Assembly (NCBI GenBank): GCA_041596515.1
Contig: JBFHIJ010000003.1
Coordinates: forward strand, 85,789 to 149,788
From: JBFHIJ01 sp041596515
GTDB taxonomy: Bacteria > Bacteroidota > Ignavibacteria > Kapaibacteriales > UBA2268
DNA length: 64,000 nt
Direction of reading: 5' to 3'
Positions 17,582 to 25,798 of the stretch are shown here, piece by piece. How positions within the stretch are numbered: position 1 is the stretch's first letter; each line of letters opens with the position of its first letter. The notes below the pieces were generated by a model. It worked only from the letters and a program-made list of their open reading frames with translations. It ran no database searches and had not been told where the DNA came from. The translations under genes and the position numbers were made by a program.

Positions 17582-18091
17582 ATGGCCAGAAAAGAAAAAA
17601 GCATCGAATTATTAAACAAAGCGATTTCTGATGAGCTTACAGCAGTGCATCAGTATATGTACTTTCATTTTCATTGCGATGACCAAAGTTATGACTTATT
17701 AGCTCAGCTTTTCAAAATGACTGCTATTCAAGAAATGATGCATATTGAGATGTTAGCTGAAAGAGTTCTATTCCTGAAAGGGGAAGTAGAGATGACGACT
17801 TCTGAACCAGTTAAAAAAATTCACAATATAAGAGAAATGTTAGAAATTGCAGTTAAAATGGAAGAAGATAGTGCTACTGATTATAACTTGTGGGCTAATG
17901 AGTGCTCTGCAAATGCAGATTCCGTATCTAAAAAACTTTTTGAGTCTTTAGTTGAAGATGAAGAAAAGCACGGAGATCAATTTGATGTAGAATTAGAAAA
18001 CTTAAGTAAATTTGGGGATAACTATCTTGCATTGCAATCTATTGAAAGAAGTAAAACTATTTCAATGGCCGGAATGCCTCCAAAAGCGTAA
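17582..18091 (+). CDS. bfr: Bacterioferritin
   Basis: Iron-storage 24-mer subunit with a four-helix bundle. Residues align with E. coli Bfr without gaps at the start: Glu18, Glu51 and His54 of the ferroxidase centre, with EDEEKH near residue 127 supplying the last ligands. Met52, the haem ligand, is also present, so this is the haem-binding type. 169 residues. The frame extends upstream to 17465, but AGGTGGAGAA just before the ATG at 17582 fixes the start. Followed by a terminator, with no bfd ferredoxin gene adjacent. Confidence 0.93.
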   Translation: MARKEKSIELLNKAISDELTAVHQYMYFHFHCDDQSYDLLAQLFKMTAIQEMMHIEMLAERVLFLKGEVEMTTSEPVKKIHNIREMLEIAVKMEEDSATDYNLWANECSANADSVSKKLFESLVEDEEKHGDQFDVELENLSKFGDNYLALQSIERSKTISMAGMPPKA

Positions 18092-18131
18092 TATTTTTTA
18101 TTAGTATTGTTTGATAGACGCTAAAATCTAC

Positions 18132-18167
18132 AGAGGCACAATGTTTATTGTGTCTCTTATTTTTTTG
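18132..18167 (+). terminator. Intrinsic terminator of bacterioferritin
   Basis: Stem AGAGGCACAAT (18132-18142)/ATTGTGTCTCT (18147-18157) with a four-base loop and one G-T pair, followed by TATTTTTTT. Confidence 0.85.
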
Positions 18168-18197
18168 CTTTCGTAGTACTTGCTTTGTAATATCTTT

Positions 18198-19070
18198 CTA
18201 TTTCTCTCTTAGCACTTTCATTTGTATGAGTGAGAAGACTATTAATATCATAAATAGAGTGTAAGCAATAGCTGAGGCGTATCCCATCAAATCAGACTCT
18301 TTAAAGGCATTTTCGTACACTTGGTATACTAATGTGGTCGTAGAGTGTAAAGGCCCTCCCTTGGTCATTACAAACACTTCTACAAAGACCTGAAAAGACT
18401 TGATGCTATTGATAATTAACACAAACATTAGAGTTGGCCGCAGTAGAGGGAAAGTTATTTCCCAGAATTGCCTCATGGGAGATGCACCGCTTAGCTCAGC
18501 GGCTTCATATAAATCATTTGAAATAGTTTGCATGCCGGCAAGAAAAAGTACCATATAGTAACCCGATGCCATCCAGATATCCATTGCCATGATAGACATG
18601 AGCGAGGTAGAAGGTTCTGCCAGCCACCCCCTTTCCGTTCCGCTAAAGCCAAGCATCTGCACAAGTGAATTTACATAACCATCTATTGAGTAAAGATTAG
18701 TAAAAATCAGTGCAATCACGACCAAAGCGGTTACCGATGGCATAAAATAAGCTGCACGAAAAAAATCTTTCAGTCTAATAAACTTCTTATTCAGCACATT
18801 AGCCATAAATATTGCTAAAGCAGTAGTTATAGGCACGCTACCAAGAGTAAAGATGCTGGTATTAGTAAGTGCTTTCCAAAACAACTCATCGCTAAGCATA
18901 TTTTTATAATTATCTAAACCTACCCAAAAAGCTTCCCCGGTTAAAGTATTATACTCAGTCATGCTCATATAAGCAGAGTACAAAAGCGGATAAAACCAAA
19001 AGACTAGAAAAGTAAGAAGCCATGGCAAGAGCATAATTAAGGTATTGAGCTTAGATTTTGCATTGTTCAT
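18198..19070 (-). CDS. Sugar ABC transporter permease (MalF/UgpA type)
   Basis: An integral membrane permease with six hydrophobic segments and the cytoplasmic EAA loop EAAELSGASPMRQFWEITFPLLRP split around residues 197-220, which contacts the ATPase. The family carries oligosaccharides or glycerol phosphate. No partner permease, binding protein or ATPase gene is adjacent, so the rest of the transporter must be encoded elsewhere. The ATG overlaps the maf stop codon by one base (TGATG), so the two are translationally coupled. No promoter of its own is apparent. Confidence 0.9.
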   Translation of the reverse strand: MNNAKSKLNTLIMLLPWLLTFLVFWFYPLLYSAYMSMTEYNTLTGEAFWVGLDNYKNMLSDELFWKALTNTSIFTLGSVPITTALAIFMANVLNKKFIRLKDFFRAAYFMPSVTALVVIALIFTNLYSIDGYVNSLVQMLGFSGTERGWLAEPSTSLMSIMAMDIWMASGYYMVLFLAGMQTISNDLYEAAELSGASPMRQFWEITFPLLRPTLMFVLIINSIKSFQVFVEVFVMTKGGPLHSTTTLVYQVYENAFKESDLMGYASAIAYTLFMILIVFSLIQMKVLREK

Positions 19071-19669
19071 CAGGCAAAGTGCTCCATCAGCATTTTATAT
19101 AACAGTTGCAAAGGGAGACCTACTATGTTATAGTAGCACCCTTCTATTCTATTTACAAACACAGCTCCAAAGTCATCCTGGATGCCATAAGCGCCGGCTT
19201 TGTCCATTGGTGAGCCTGTAGCGACATAAGCATCTATCTCACTATCGCATAACTCACGAAAACTTACTTCGGTAGCTTCATAACTTACATTGCCCTTATC
19301 CGCAAAGCTGTCATAAATGGCAACTCCTGTAAAAACAGTATGCGTGTTATCACTAAGAGTTCTCAGCATTTTTTTAGCATCGTTCTCATCTAAAGGCTTT
19401 TCGAGAACGAATTCGCCTAATACGACGATGGTGTCCGATCCAATAAAAACAGCATTAGAATTACTCATATCAGCCGCAGCCTTAGCCTTCTTTGAGGCAA
19501 GCTGCATAACATACTCTGCCGGTGGCAGACAGTCCGAATTAACTTCCTCAATGCTGGCAGGCATTATAGAAAATTCCAGCCCCAACATCTCCAAGAGGAA
19601 CTTGCGTCTGGGAGATTGGGAGGCAAGAATGATAGGCTTGTTTATATCAATAATCTGATTAATATTCAT
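19070..19669 (-). CDS. maf: Maf-like nucleoside triphosphate pyrophosphatase
   Basis: House-cleaning NTP pyrophosphatase that hydrolyses non-canonical or dTTP/UTP-type nucleotides and may affect septation. Signatures: LASQSPRRKFLLEML at the N-terminus, IGSDTIVV with the catalytic acid, THTVFTGVA, and DKAGAYGIQD with IEGCYYNIVGLPL near the end. 199 residues, normal. First gene of a two-gene unit with the ABC permease, overlapping it by one base. An alternative annotation is dTTP/UTP pyrophosphatase YhdE. Confidence 0.92.
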   Translation of the reverse strand: MNINQIIDINKPIILASQSPRRKFLLEMLGLEFSIMPASIEEVNSDCLPPAEYVMQLASKKAKAAADMSNSNAVFIGSDTIVVLGEFVLEKPLDENDAKKMLRTLSDNTHTVFTGVAIYDSFADKGNVSYEATEVSFRELCDSEIDAYVATGSPMDKAGAYGIQDDFGAVFVNRIEGCYYNIVGLPLQLLYKMLMEHFA

Positions 19670-20088
19670 TGCTAAAACTTGAATTATTCGGACAAAAGGA
19701 ATAAAACAAAGATAGCAAATATATCTTAAACCTGTGAGGCTCTATTTGCAAAATAGGCAATAGTAATGCTCGCAGGCAATTTATATTAAAACAGCACTTT
19801 TATTTGCACACCATATTTTTGATATATCACATCTTTTGTGTTTATAACACCCGCGAAGGCTTCGAAAGTGTTATTTATCAATAGCGACATAACTTGACAC
19901 GCAAGTGCCTATATTTAACAGCTATTATATCAAACAGATTGCAATTTTATACGTATATATAAATATAAATTATTTTTAGAATACATAAAAGAAAATCCGG
20001 TTTATTACAATTGTTTTATTTATATTATGCAATAATATTATATTCAATGCAAATATTTTATTTGCTTTTTTGCTATTAGGAGTACATC
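19670..20088. other. AT-rich intergenic region with one hairpin
   Basis: About 420 bases between maf and the accessory module, which diverge. A hairpin ATAACAC (19844-19850)/GTGTTAT (19868-19874), with an inner CGAA/TTCG pairing, is the only structured element. The 170 bases just before 20089 are extremely AT-rich and probably hold the module promoter. No dispersed-repeat copy is present. Confidence 0.45.
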
Positions 20089-20694
20089 ATGGGAAACGAA
20101 AACGTTTATAGATATTTTCTTTGGGCACTTGCTAGAGAATACTGGCAAGCACAGGGGAATAATGAAGAATTAGGTTCTCCTGGTACAATTGAACGATTTA
20201 ATACAATCAATGACTTAAGTATTCTTAAGGTTATTAAGTTGAATTTTTTGGCTGTAGCAATGTCTCTACAGCCTGAAAATGAAGAACACAGCATATATAA
20301 TAACTACTTCCGTAGTTTCAGAGCATTACAATATGGCCCCGTAGAAATGAATTTCTGGGATTTCCTTCAAGAAACAACCCCAGATGATACTATCTACTGT
20401 GATTTTGATTCTACACAAATTAATTTAAATGATCAAAGTTTTTTAGCAGTAGAAGAGGAATTGAGGAATAATTGTGAAGAAGAAGCGTCAGGTTTATCCA
20501 CACGTATTGATAGAATTATCGAAATTATGAGACAAGAACATAGAGTGCTTTTTACTAAGAATGCGAACACATTAGTTGATATTACACATAAATGGGATAC
20601 TTGGAAAATTCCGTTCAGAAAAGCAAAATTTTATCAAAAGAAATCATATCCAATAGAACTTAATGATTTTCAGCATTCTCCTGTTTGGAGCTAA
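20089..20694 (+). CDS. Panacea (DUF4065)-like domain protein, putative antitoxin
   Basis: 201 residues with the outline of the Panacea/DUF4065/SocA-like fold: a hydrophobic helix KVIKLNFLAVAMSL (47-60), the hallmark YGPVEMNFWDF (82-92), and a late ITHKWDTW (165-172), matching the family's lsH...W element. Panacea domains are antitoxins that neutralise many unrelated toxins encoded next door. A strong AGGAG lies seven bases before the ATG. The next gene starts three bases after the stop, so the two form an operon. The match is by pattern only and somewhat divergent. The DNA is visibly poorer in G+C than housekeeping genes around it, suggesting acquisition. Confidence 0.6.
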   Translation: MGNENVYRYFLWALAREYWQAQGNNEELGSPGTIERFNTINDLSILKVIKLNFLAVAMSLQPENEEHSIYNNYFRSFRALQYGPVEMNFWDFLQETTPDDTIYCDFDSTQINLNDQSFLAVEEELRNNCEEEASGLSTRIDRIIEIMRQEHRVLFTKNANTLVDITHKWDTWKIPFRKAKFYQKKSYPIELNDFQHSPVWS

Positions 20695-20697
20695 AGA

Positions 20698-22926
20698 ATG
20701 ATTGAAGAAGTTAATAATCAGTTTAATGGCTTATTAGCATTAGCTACATTAGATTCAAACTTTGATTTAGAAAGCCTTGATTCAGATCAAATGTACAATT
20801 CAGAATTTGTAACTAAGTTGTCTAATTTTCTGGAAAACTATAATGAAATGCTTCTGGGTAATTCTTATTATAAATTTGATCAAGTCATTCCAAAACTAGA
20901 GACAATACATAAAAAATTAGATGCGAAGTTATCAAGCTTTAAAACTTCTACTGATAATGAAGAAGGTGCTTTAGAGTTAATACTTGAAGACATTGAAAAA
21001 TTTGAGACAAAATATCGAAATGTACATGATTGTCTTAAATCAATTATTGATTTAGAGCTAAGCAAGTCAGAAACAAAAGTAGATTATCAAAATATTGTTA
21101 AAATATTGAAAAGTAAAAGGGATAATTTTGAACAAGTTCAATTAACTGAAGATGAATACAGCTTAAAACAAATATTCAATTATATGGATGAGATTATTAG
21201 TTTAATTCCTAATAGAAATCTTGATGATCATATTCCAAACAAGACAAATGTTAATATTTTGATAAATGAAATATTATCTATTGCAATGAATGAATCTCTT
21301 GCTCAATTACAACTACTGAGTATAATAATGCCTTTCTTGATCCAATATGCTGTTATGCATAACAAGCGAGAAGAGCAAGAAAAGATAATCATTAATGTAA
21401 AAAATCAAGTTGTTTACTATAGAAAGTTTTTGGATATCATTAATATTATACTCAAAGATACAATTTCTGTATTAAAAAGAACCAGTGTCAAATATGATGG
21501 GAAAGTAAACCCTATTTGGAATATTCTAACTGCTTCAAAAATTATTAACATGAATGACGAAATTATTGAATTAGATGAATATAAGATATTTGAGGACATA
21601 TACAATTTTCAAACACTCATATCTCTCAATCTTCTCAATATTTCAATTGACCATAACTTTTTCTTATATAAATTTGCTTTTGACGATAATATAGAATTGC
21701 TTAAAACTATACAGAAACAATTCGGAACTTCGAAATTTGTTTCAACCAATTTAGTTATAAATAAGTATAAATTTTTATTGTCTAAAATCATCCAGGAATT
21801 TCAATCAAATAATGAAGAGACTGATTATATAGTTTTTGATAAAGAGAATAACTATTCAAGAATATCAGATTATAGTAATCTGAATGTAAAATTTGTACCT
21901 CCTAATAATACACAAACCTTAGATTTTAATAATCTTGATTTTCATTTGCTTAAAAGCAAAATTGATTATTATAAAAACACACTTAACCATAAAGCCTTAG
22001 AAGGAATAAGGGATAAGTTCAAGTTCTCTTTAAATAATAAAAAGTCAGAATGCATTTATAACCAATATTGTTATCAGGTAGATTTAGTTTATATATGCAA
22101 CAACTTGTTTGGTAGTTTAGTAAATGAAGCTAAAGAAAAGCCAAATATTCTAATCAAAGATATTCATAAAGCCTATAAAGAATTGACAGATATCAATAAA
22201 GAATGTAATGTCAACAACTATTATATGGAGCGTAAATATTTAGAATTTTTACTAGATGAAAGACTTGTAAATGTACAAAATGATTTTGAGTTTAAAAAGT
22301 ATTATGATTTCGCAAATGACTTATTAGAAAAATTTGAGTCTAACTTAAAATGGTGTAAAGATATCAGATTTTTACCTTTTCAAATTCCCTACGAACAAAC
22401 TCTATATCATGAAGAAAGTAATTCTGCAAATGTATTATCTTTAGCATCGGGTAATTCTGACCCAATAGACTATCAAAAAGAAGCAAATTTTTTGTCTAAA
22501 TTTAAAAATCAAATGCAATCATTAGTTTCAATCAGAAATAATAACAAATCATTTCAAGAACTATCCACTCTTAAAGAGAAAATAAAAGACTCAGAAAAGA
22601 ATTCTATCCAAATATTGAGTATCTTTTCTGCTATCGTTGTTTTTTCTGCAGGAGCGGTAGAGGTAAGTGTAGGTCTTATTAAAGGTTTGAAGGATTCAAA
22701 TGCATTTTTAAATAACTTCTTGGGTATATTTTTAGGTTTTGGTGGAGCTTTATCTATATTTGCAATGGTTATAAGTTTTGTTTTCTATAAAAGTCATAAA
22801 CCAACAAAATTTGAAGTCATTAGATTATCTATCTTTACAATAATTTTATCCTTTGTTTTACTTTCTCTGATATCGTTGCATAGTGGTAAGAGTATCGCTG
22901 AATTGTTTTGTATGTTATGGAAATAA
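20698..22926 (+). CDS. Large helical protein with C-terminal three-helix membrane tail, unknown
   Basis: 742 residues, not recognised. Residues 1-630 look helical and hydrophilic with coiled-coil-like stretches (for example KLETIHKKLDAKLSSFK and FLSKFKNQMQSL). The tail has three predicted membrane spans at about 637-660, 672-697 and 710-727. The start follows GGAG, which lies within the end of the Panacea-like gene, so translation is coupled. By analogy with Panacea pairs it would be the effector or toxin, perhaps acting at the membrane; that is inference. The coding sequence is very AT-rich, like its partner. Confidence 0.65.
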   Translation: MIEEVNNQFNGLLALATLDSNFDLESLDSDQMYNSEFVTKLSNFLENYNEMLLGNSYYKFDQVIPKLETIHKKLDAKLSSFKTSTDNEEGALELILEDIEKFETKYRNVHDCLKSIIDLELSKSETKVDYQNIVKILKSKRDNFEQVQLTEDEYSLKQIFNYMDEIISLIPNRNLDDHIPNKTNVNILINEILSIAMNESLAQLQLLSIIMPFLIQYAVMHNKREEQEKIIINVKNQVVYYRKFLDIINIILKDTISVLKRTSVKYDGKVNPIWNILTASKIINMNDEIIELDEYKIFEDIYNFQTLISLNLLNISIDHNFFLYKFAFDDNIELLKTIQKQFGTSKFVSTNLVINKYKFLLSKIIQEFQSNNEETDYIVFDKENNYSRISDYSNLNVKFVPPNNTQTLDFNNLDFHLLKSKIDYYKNTLNHKALEGIRDKFKFSLNNKKSECIYNQYCYQVDLVYICNNLFGSLVNEAKEKPNILIKDIHKAYKELTDINKECNVNNYYMERKYLEFLLDERLVNVQNDFEFKKYYDFANDLLEKFESNLKWCKDIRFLPFQIPYEQTLYHEESNSANVLSLASGNSDPIDYQKEANFLSKFKNQMQSLVSIRNNNKSFQELSTLKEKIKDSEKNSIQILSIFSAIVVFSAGAVEVSVGLIKGLKDSNAFLNNFLGIFLGFGGALSIFAMVISFVFYKSHKPTKFEVIRLSIFTIILSFVLLSLISLHSGKSIAELFCMLWK

Positions 22927-23178
22927 ACATTCTTCCCCCCACCCAAAAAAAATCCCTACCAAAAATAAAATAATTTGTATTAACAGAAGTTTCTTTATAT
23001 TAGAGGATTATACTGTTTATATAGTTAGGGGTAGTTATATAAATGGTTATTTCAAAAAACAGGCGGTGACTTTCCTTTTTGGTTTGCCTTGACTTTTGCG
23101 TTTTGGCTAATCCCTCAGGCTGTGGCACTCGCACATTTATAATCGACATTCACACATATTCTTATGGAGGCGATTTTT

Positions 23179-24336
23179 ATGTATAAGTTGCTTTTATTGC
23201 TATTTATTTTATCTATGCAGTTGACTGCCTTTGCAGCTAAGCCGGTGATAGATATTGCTCCCCTTCCGAGCGACGAACGTCTGGAAATTTGGGAAGAATC
23301 TGAAGAAATCTTTACCGAAAAGGTAATGGAATACTACCATAAGGCTACTTTGCTTTATATGCAGGCGAAACTCTCCGGCTTCGAAACCAATGAGCTGATA
23401 CTTCCGCCTAGCTTTGAGCAGCTTTCCGATATGGAAATTCAAACTATTAAAGATTACCACGCTTTGGCGATGAAATATTTCGCTATTCTCGAATCTTTGC
23501 CTGAGATTGGTAACCGTGAGCAAATCGACAAACTTCGCAAAGAACTGTTTGTGCAGATGAATGCTAACAACGAAATGGAAAAACGTCAATACGAGCTGGC
23601 GTTGCAGCATAATGATCTGGAGTTTTATAAAAAGAACTGGAAGGCTGCTCGCGAAGAGGCTGCAAAGCTAAATCGAAAGTTAGACTCTGCCACGGCGGCT
23701 ATGGATAAATATCTTATCCAGCGCGAAGGTGAAATCAGAGCCTCATACGAGCGCAATGTTCGTAGGTTTACTCCTGTATTTTCTATTGGTGGCACTGCTA
23801 ATAAGTACTATTTCCGAGAAGACGGAATTAACGATAAAATTGCTTTTGGTGGACAGATTACTTTCAATCCTGAACCTGTATTTGGTTTTGGAAGATATTT
23901 AGAGATTTTTGGTGAGTATATTGTGCCAAGATTTGTAACTGACCAAATCACTCAGGGTGTTAAGCTTAGTGACAAATGGAACTCTCAACTGTATACTATC
24001 GGCCTAAATCTTAAATTTGATAATGTAATAGACCTAAAGGACTTTACCGGGGGCATAAAAATAGGTGCCGGACATTTCTGGGGCAGTGGCAATTTAGATA
24101 ATGTAGATTATGGAGCTGCCACTTTCGAGGGAGAAATGATAAGATTTGAGATGTTTGTAAGAAATGCAGATATATCACTTCCTTTAGAGTTGTTTGTAGC
24201 GTATAACAGCTATTTTGCATCGGAGTTCGTTTTTGATTCCCGCTTGCAATACCTAAATTTTGGTGAGCCTCAATTTAACGTACTTACAATGGGTGTTAGA
24301 CTTGCTTTATGGAAAACTCCTGTATATGATAATTAA
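23179..24336 (+). CDS. Secreted protein with coiled-coil N-half and outer-membrane-like beta C-half
   Basis: 385 residues. A signal peptide (MYKLLLLLFILSMQLTAFAA) is followed by a helical, charged region to about residue 190 (two long coiled-coil-like stretches). The rest alternates strands and turns (FSIGGTANKYYF, IAFGGQITFNPEP, LYTIGLNLKFDN, VLTMGVRLALW) like a small outer-membrane barrel. No family recognised. The frame is open to 23164, but GGAGG at eight bases fixes the ATG at 23179. The next gene starts 12 bases after the stop, so they form an operon. Confidence 0.75.
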   Translation: MYKLLLLLFILSMQLTAFAAKPVIDIAPLPSDERLEIWEESEEIFTEKVMEYYHKATLLYMQAKLSGFETNELILPPSFEQLSDMEIQTIKDYHALAMKYFAILESLPEIGNREQIDKLRKELFVQMNANNEMEKRQYELALQHNDLEFYKKNWKAAREEAAKLNRKLDSATAAMDKYLIQREGEIRASYERNVRRFTPVFSIGGTANKYYFREDGINDKIAFGGQITFNPEPVFGFGRYLEIFGEYIVPRFVTDQITQGVKLSDKWNSQLYTIGLNLKFDNVIDLKDFTGGIKIGAGHFWGSGNLDNVDYGAATFEGEMIRFEMFVRNADISLPLELFVAYNSYFASEFVFDSRLQYLNFGEPQFNVLTMGVRLALWKTPVYDN

Positions 24337-24348
24337 TCGGGAGATAAA

Positions 24349-25293
24349 ATGAGATATATAATATTTACAATATTGCTTACTGTATGCCTCACAGCTCAGG
24401 ATATGGAGCAGGCTATGCGTTGGATTAAACTTGGCAACACATACCGCATAAGCCAAAACTATCCTAAAGCAGGTGAATATCTTAAGAAGGGCTTAGTAGA
24501 AATACAAAACTGTGACGACTACACCGCAAGATACTGGGAAGCAGTTGCCAATGAATATTACGCTTACCTGTATGAAGATATAAAAATGTACAACGAAGCA
24601 AAACAGCACTTTGACAAAGCTCTTTCTATTTACGAAACAGTGATAACGCAAAAGGATGGAAGTCCTTATGCTTTGGCGCAGGTGATTAGGCAGCGAAAAT
24701 TAAGGATTGATTCTCTAATTCAAGCAGAGAGTGGACTTTTTCTGCAAGTTGTAAAAGAAGAGCCTGCCGAGCAAATTGATGAAAAGGCAAGCGCCGGAGA
24801 TGATATCCAGATACCGGATACAGTGTTTTTAGAAGCAGATAGCAAATCCCTCACTTTTGATAATCAGAAGCTGAAAAGCTTTAACTTCATTATTCCTGAG
24901 AGAACAGAAACTATCTCTGCAAGGAGTAACCGCATCAAAGAGATATCACCAATGATTACCCGTTTGCCAAATCTAAAATCACTTGATTTGGAAGATAATC
25001 GCATAAAAGATATTTCAGCGACTGTGGCGGATATGGATAAATTAGAATATCTGAATCTATCTCGAAATAAAATCAAAGATTTGCCGGATGCAATAGGAGA
25101 CATGAAAAGCCTTAAGTATCTTGATTTATCAGACAATCGTTTGAAAGAGTTGCCGGCGAACCTAAACAATCTAAAAAATCTGAAGGTTTTGGATTTGAGT
25201 AAAAACAAGATTCCATTCACCTCAGTAGAAAATCTGATAAAACAGCTCCCAAATACTAACATAATACACGACGAATACTCGCTCGCTAAATAA
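24349..25293 (+). CDS. Secreted protein with TPR-like region and leucine-rich repeats
   Basis: 314 residues. Signal peptide (to about residue 16), then a helical TPR-like section (MRWIKLGNTYRISQNYPKAG, YNEAKQHFDKALSIYE) to residue ~120, then at least four 23-residue leucine-rich repeats (ITRLPNLKSLDLEDNRI, MDKLEYLNLSRNKI, MKSLKYLDLSDNRL, LKNLKVLDLSKNKI). Both are protein-binding repeats, so a scaffold or adhesion role is possible, but unproven. GGGAG precedes the ATG. Second gene of the operon with the barrel-like protein, ended by a terminator. Confidence 0.8.
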   Translation: MRYIIFTILLTVCLTAQDMEQAMRWIKLGNTYRISQNYPKAGEYLKKGLVEIQNCDDYTARYWEAVANEYYAYLYEDIKMYNEAKQHFDKALSIYETVITQKDGSPYALAQVIRQRKLRIDSLIQAESGLFLQVVKEEPAEQIDEKASAGDDIQIPDTVFLEADSKSLTFDNQKLKSFNFIIPERTETISARSNRIKEISPMITRLPNLKSLDLEDNRIKDISATVADMDKLEYLNLSRNKIKDLPDAIGDMKSLKYLDLSDNRLKELPANLNNLKNLKVLDLSKNKIPFTSVENLIKQLPNTNIIHDEYSLAK

Positions 25294-25295
25294 AA

Positions 25296-25333
25296 AACAG
25301 CTCGTCTTATCGCTAGAGGCGGGCTTTTATTTT
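25296..25333 (+). terminator. Intrinsic terminator after the LRR protein gene
   Basis: Stem AGCTCGTCTT/AGAGGCGGGCT with two G-T pairs and a short loop, flanked by AAAAAC and TTTTATTTTT. It starts right at the stop codon. Confidence 0.7.
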
Positions 25334-25500
25334 TCACTCTCATGACGCACTAACATTTCCCCGCCAGTCCTTCTCGTGATAAATGGGATGGGAGTATTTC
25401 GATTATGAGGCGTTGCTCTACTGCTTTTGAGGCTTTCAGCCTTGAAAGATCATATTATTTCTAATAGTTGTTATCAAAAACAATTTGAGATATATGATAA

Positions 25501-25677
25501 ACCCGGATTTGTCATTAGGTGCCATTATAATTGCTGTAAATAACCGCAGAACCAAGGAGCATGCTTGCTTCCTCTATAAGAAATATTACGTAATTGCTTA
25601 TTGAACAGGGTTTCGGTCCCTTGCCTTTTAATGACTTTAGAGCTTTTTTGTTTTTTCTAATGACATTTTTGGGATTA
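25501..25677 (+). repeat. Dispersed ~180-bp repeat, copy D (family description)
   Basis: A near full-length copy. The family, compiled here from ten copies in this window, has the left end AACCCGGATTTGTCATTAG and the right end whose complement reads AATCCCAAAAATGTCATTT: imperfect terminal inverted repeats of about 19 bp. Inside, in order: GTGCTGTAAATGACCG, AACCAAGGAGCATGCTTAC, a small hairpin CTTAC/GTAAG, the palindrome TTACGTAA, and a hairpin CAAGGGG/CCCCTTG. No ORF is conserved, so it is non-autonomous, MITE- or REP-like. Copy D lies between the convergent LRR-protein and S9-peptidase genes. Confidence 0.92.
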
Positions 25678-25741
25678 TACCGTTCATCATCTTTCAAATG
25701 GCAAAATATGGTGGAAAGTAAGTATTGAAAAGTTTAAACTA

Positions 25742-25771
25742 CAAAAAAAGGCACACATTTCTGCGTGCCTT
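25742..25771 (-). terminator. Intrinsic terminator of the S9 lipoprotein peptidase
   Basis: Stem AAGGCAC (25748-25754)/GTGCCTT (25765-25771), extended by CA/TG past one mismatch, with TTTTTTT following on the minus strand. Confidence 0.8.
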
Positions 25772-25798
25772 AATAATATAACTATATTTGATATTAGT

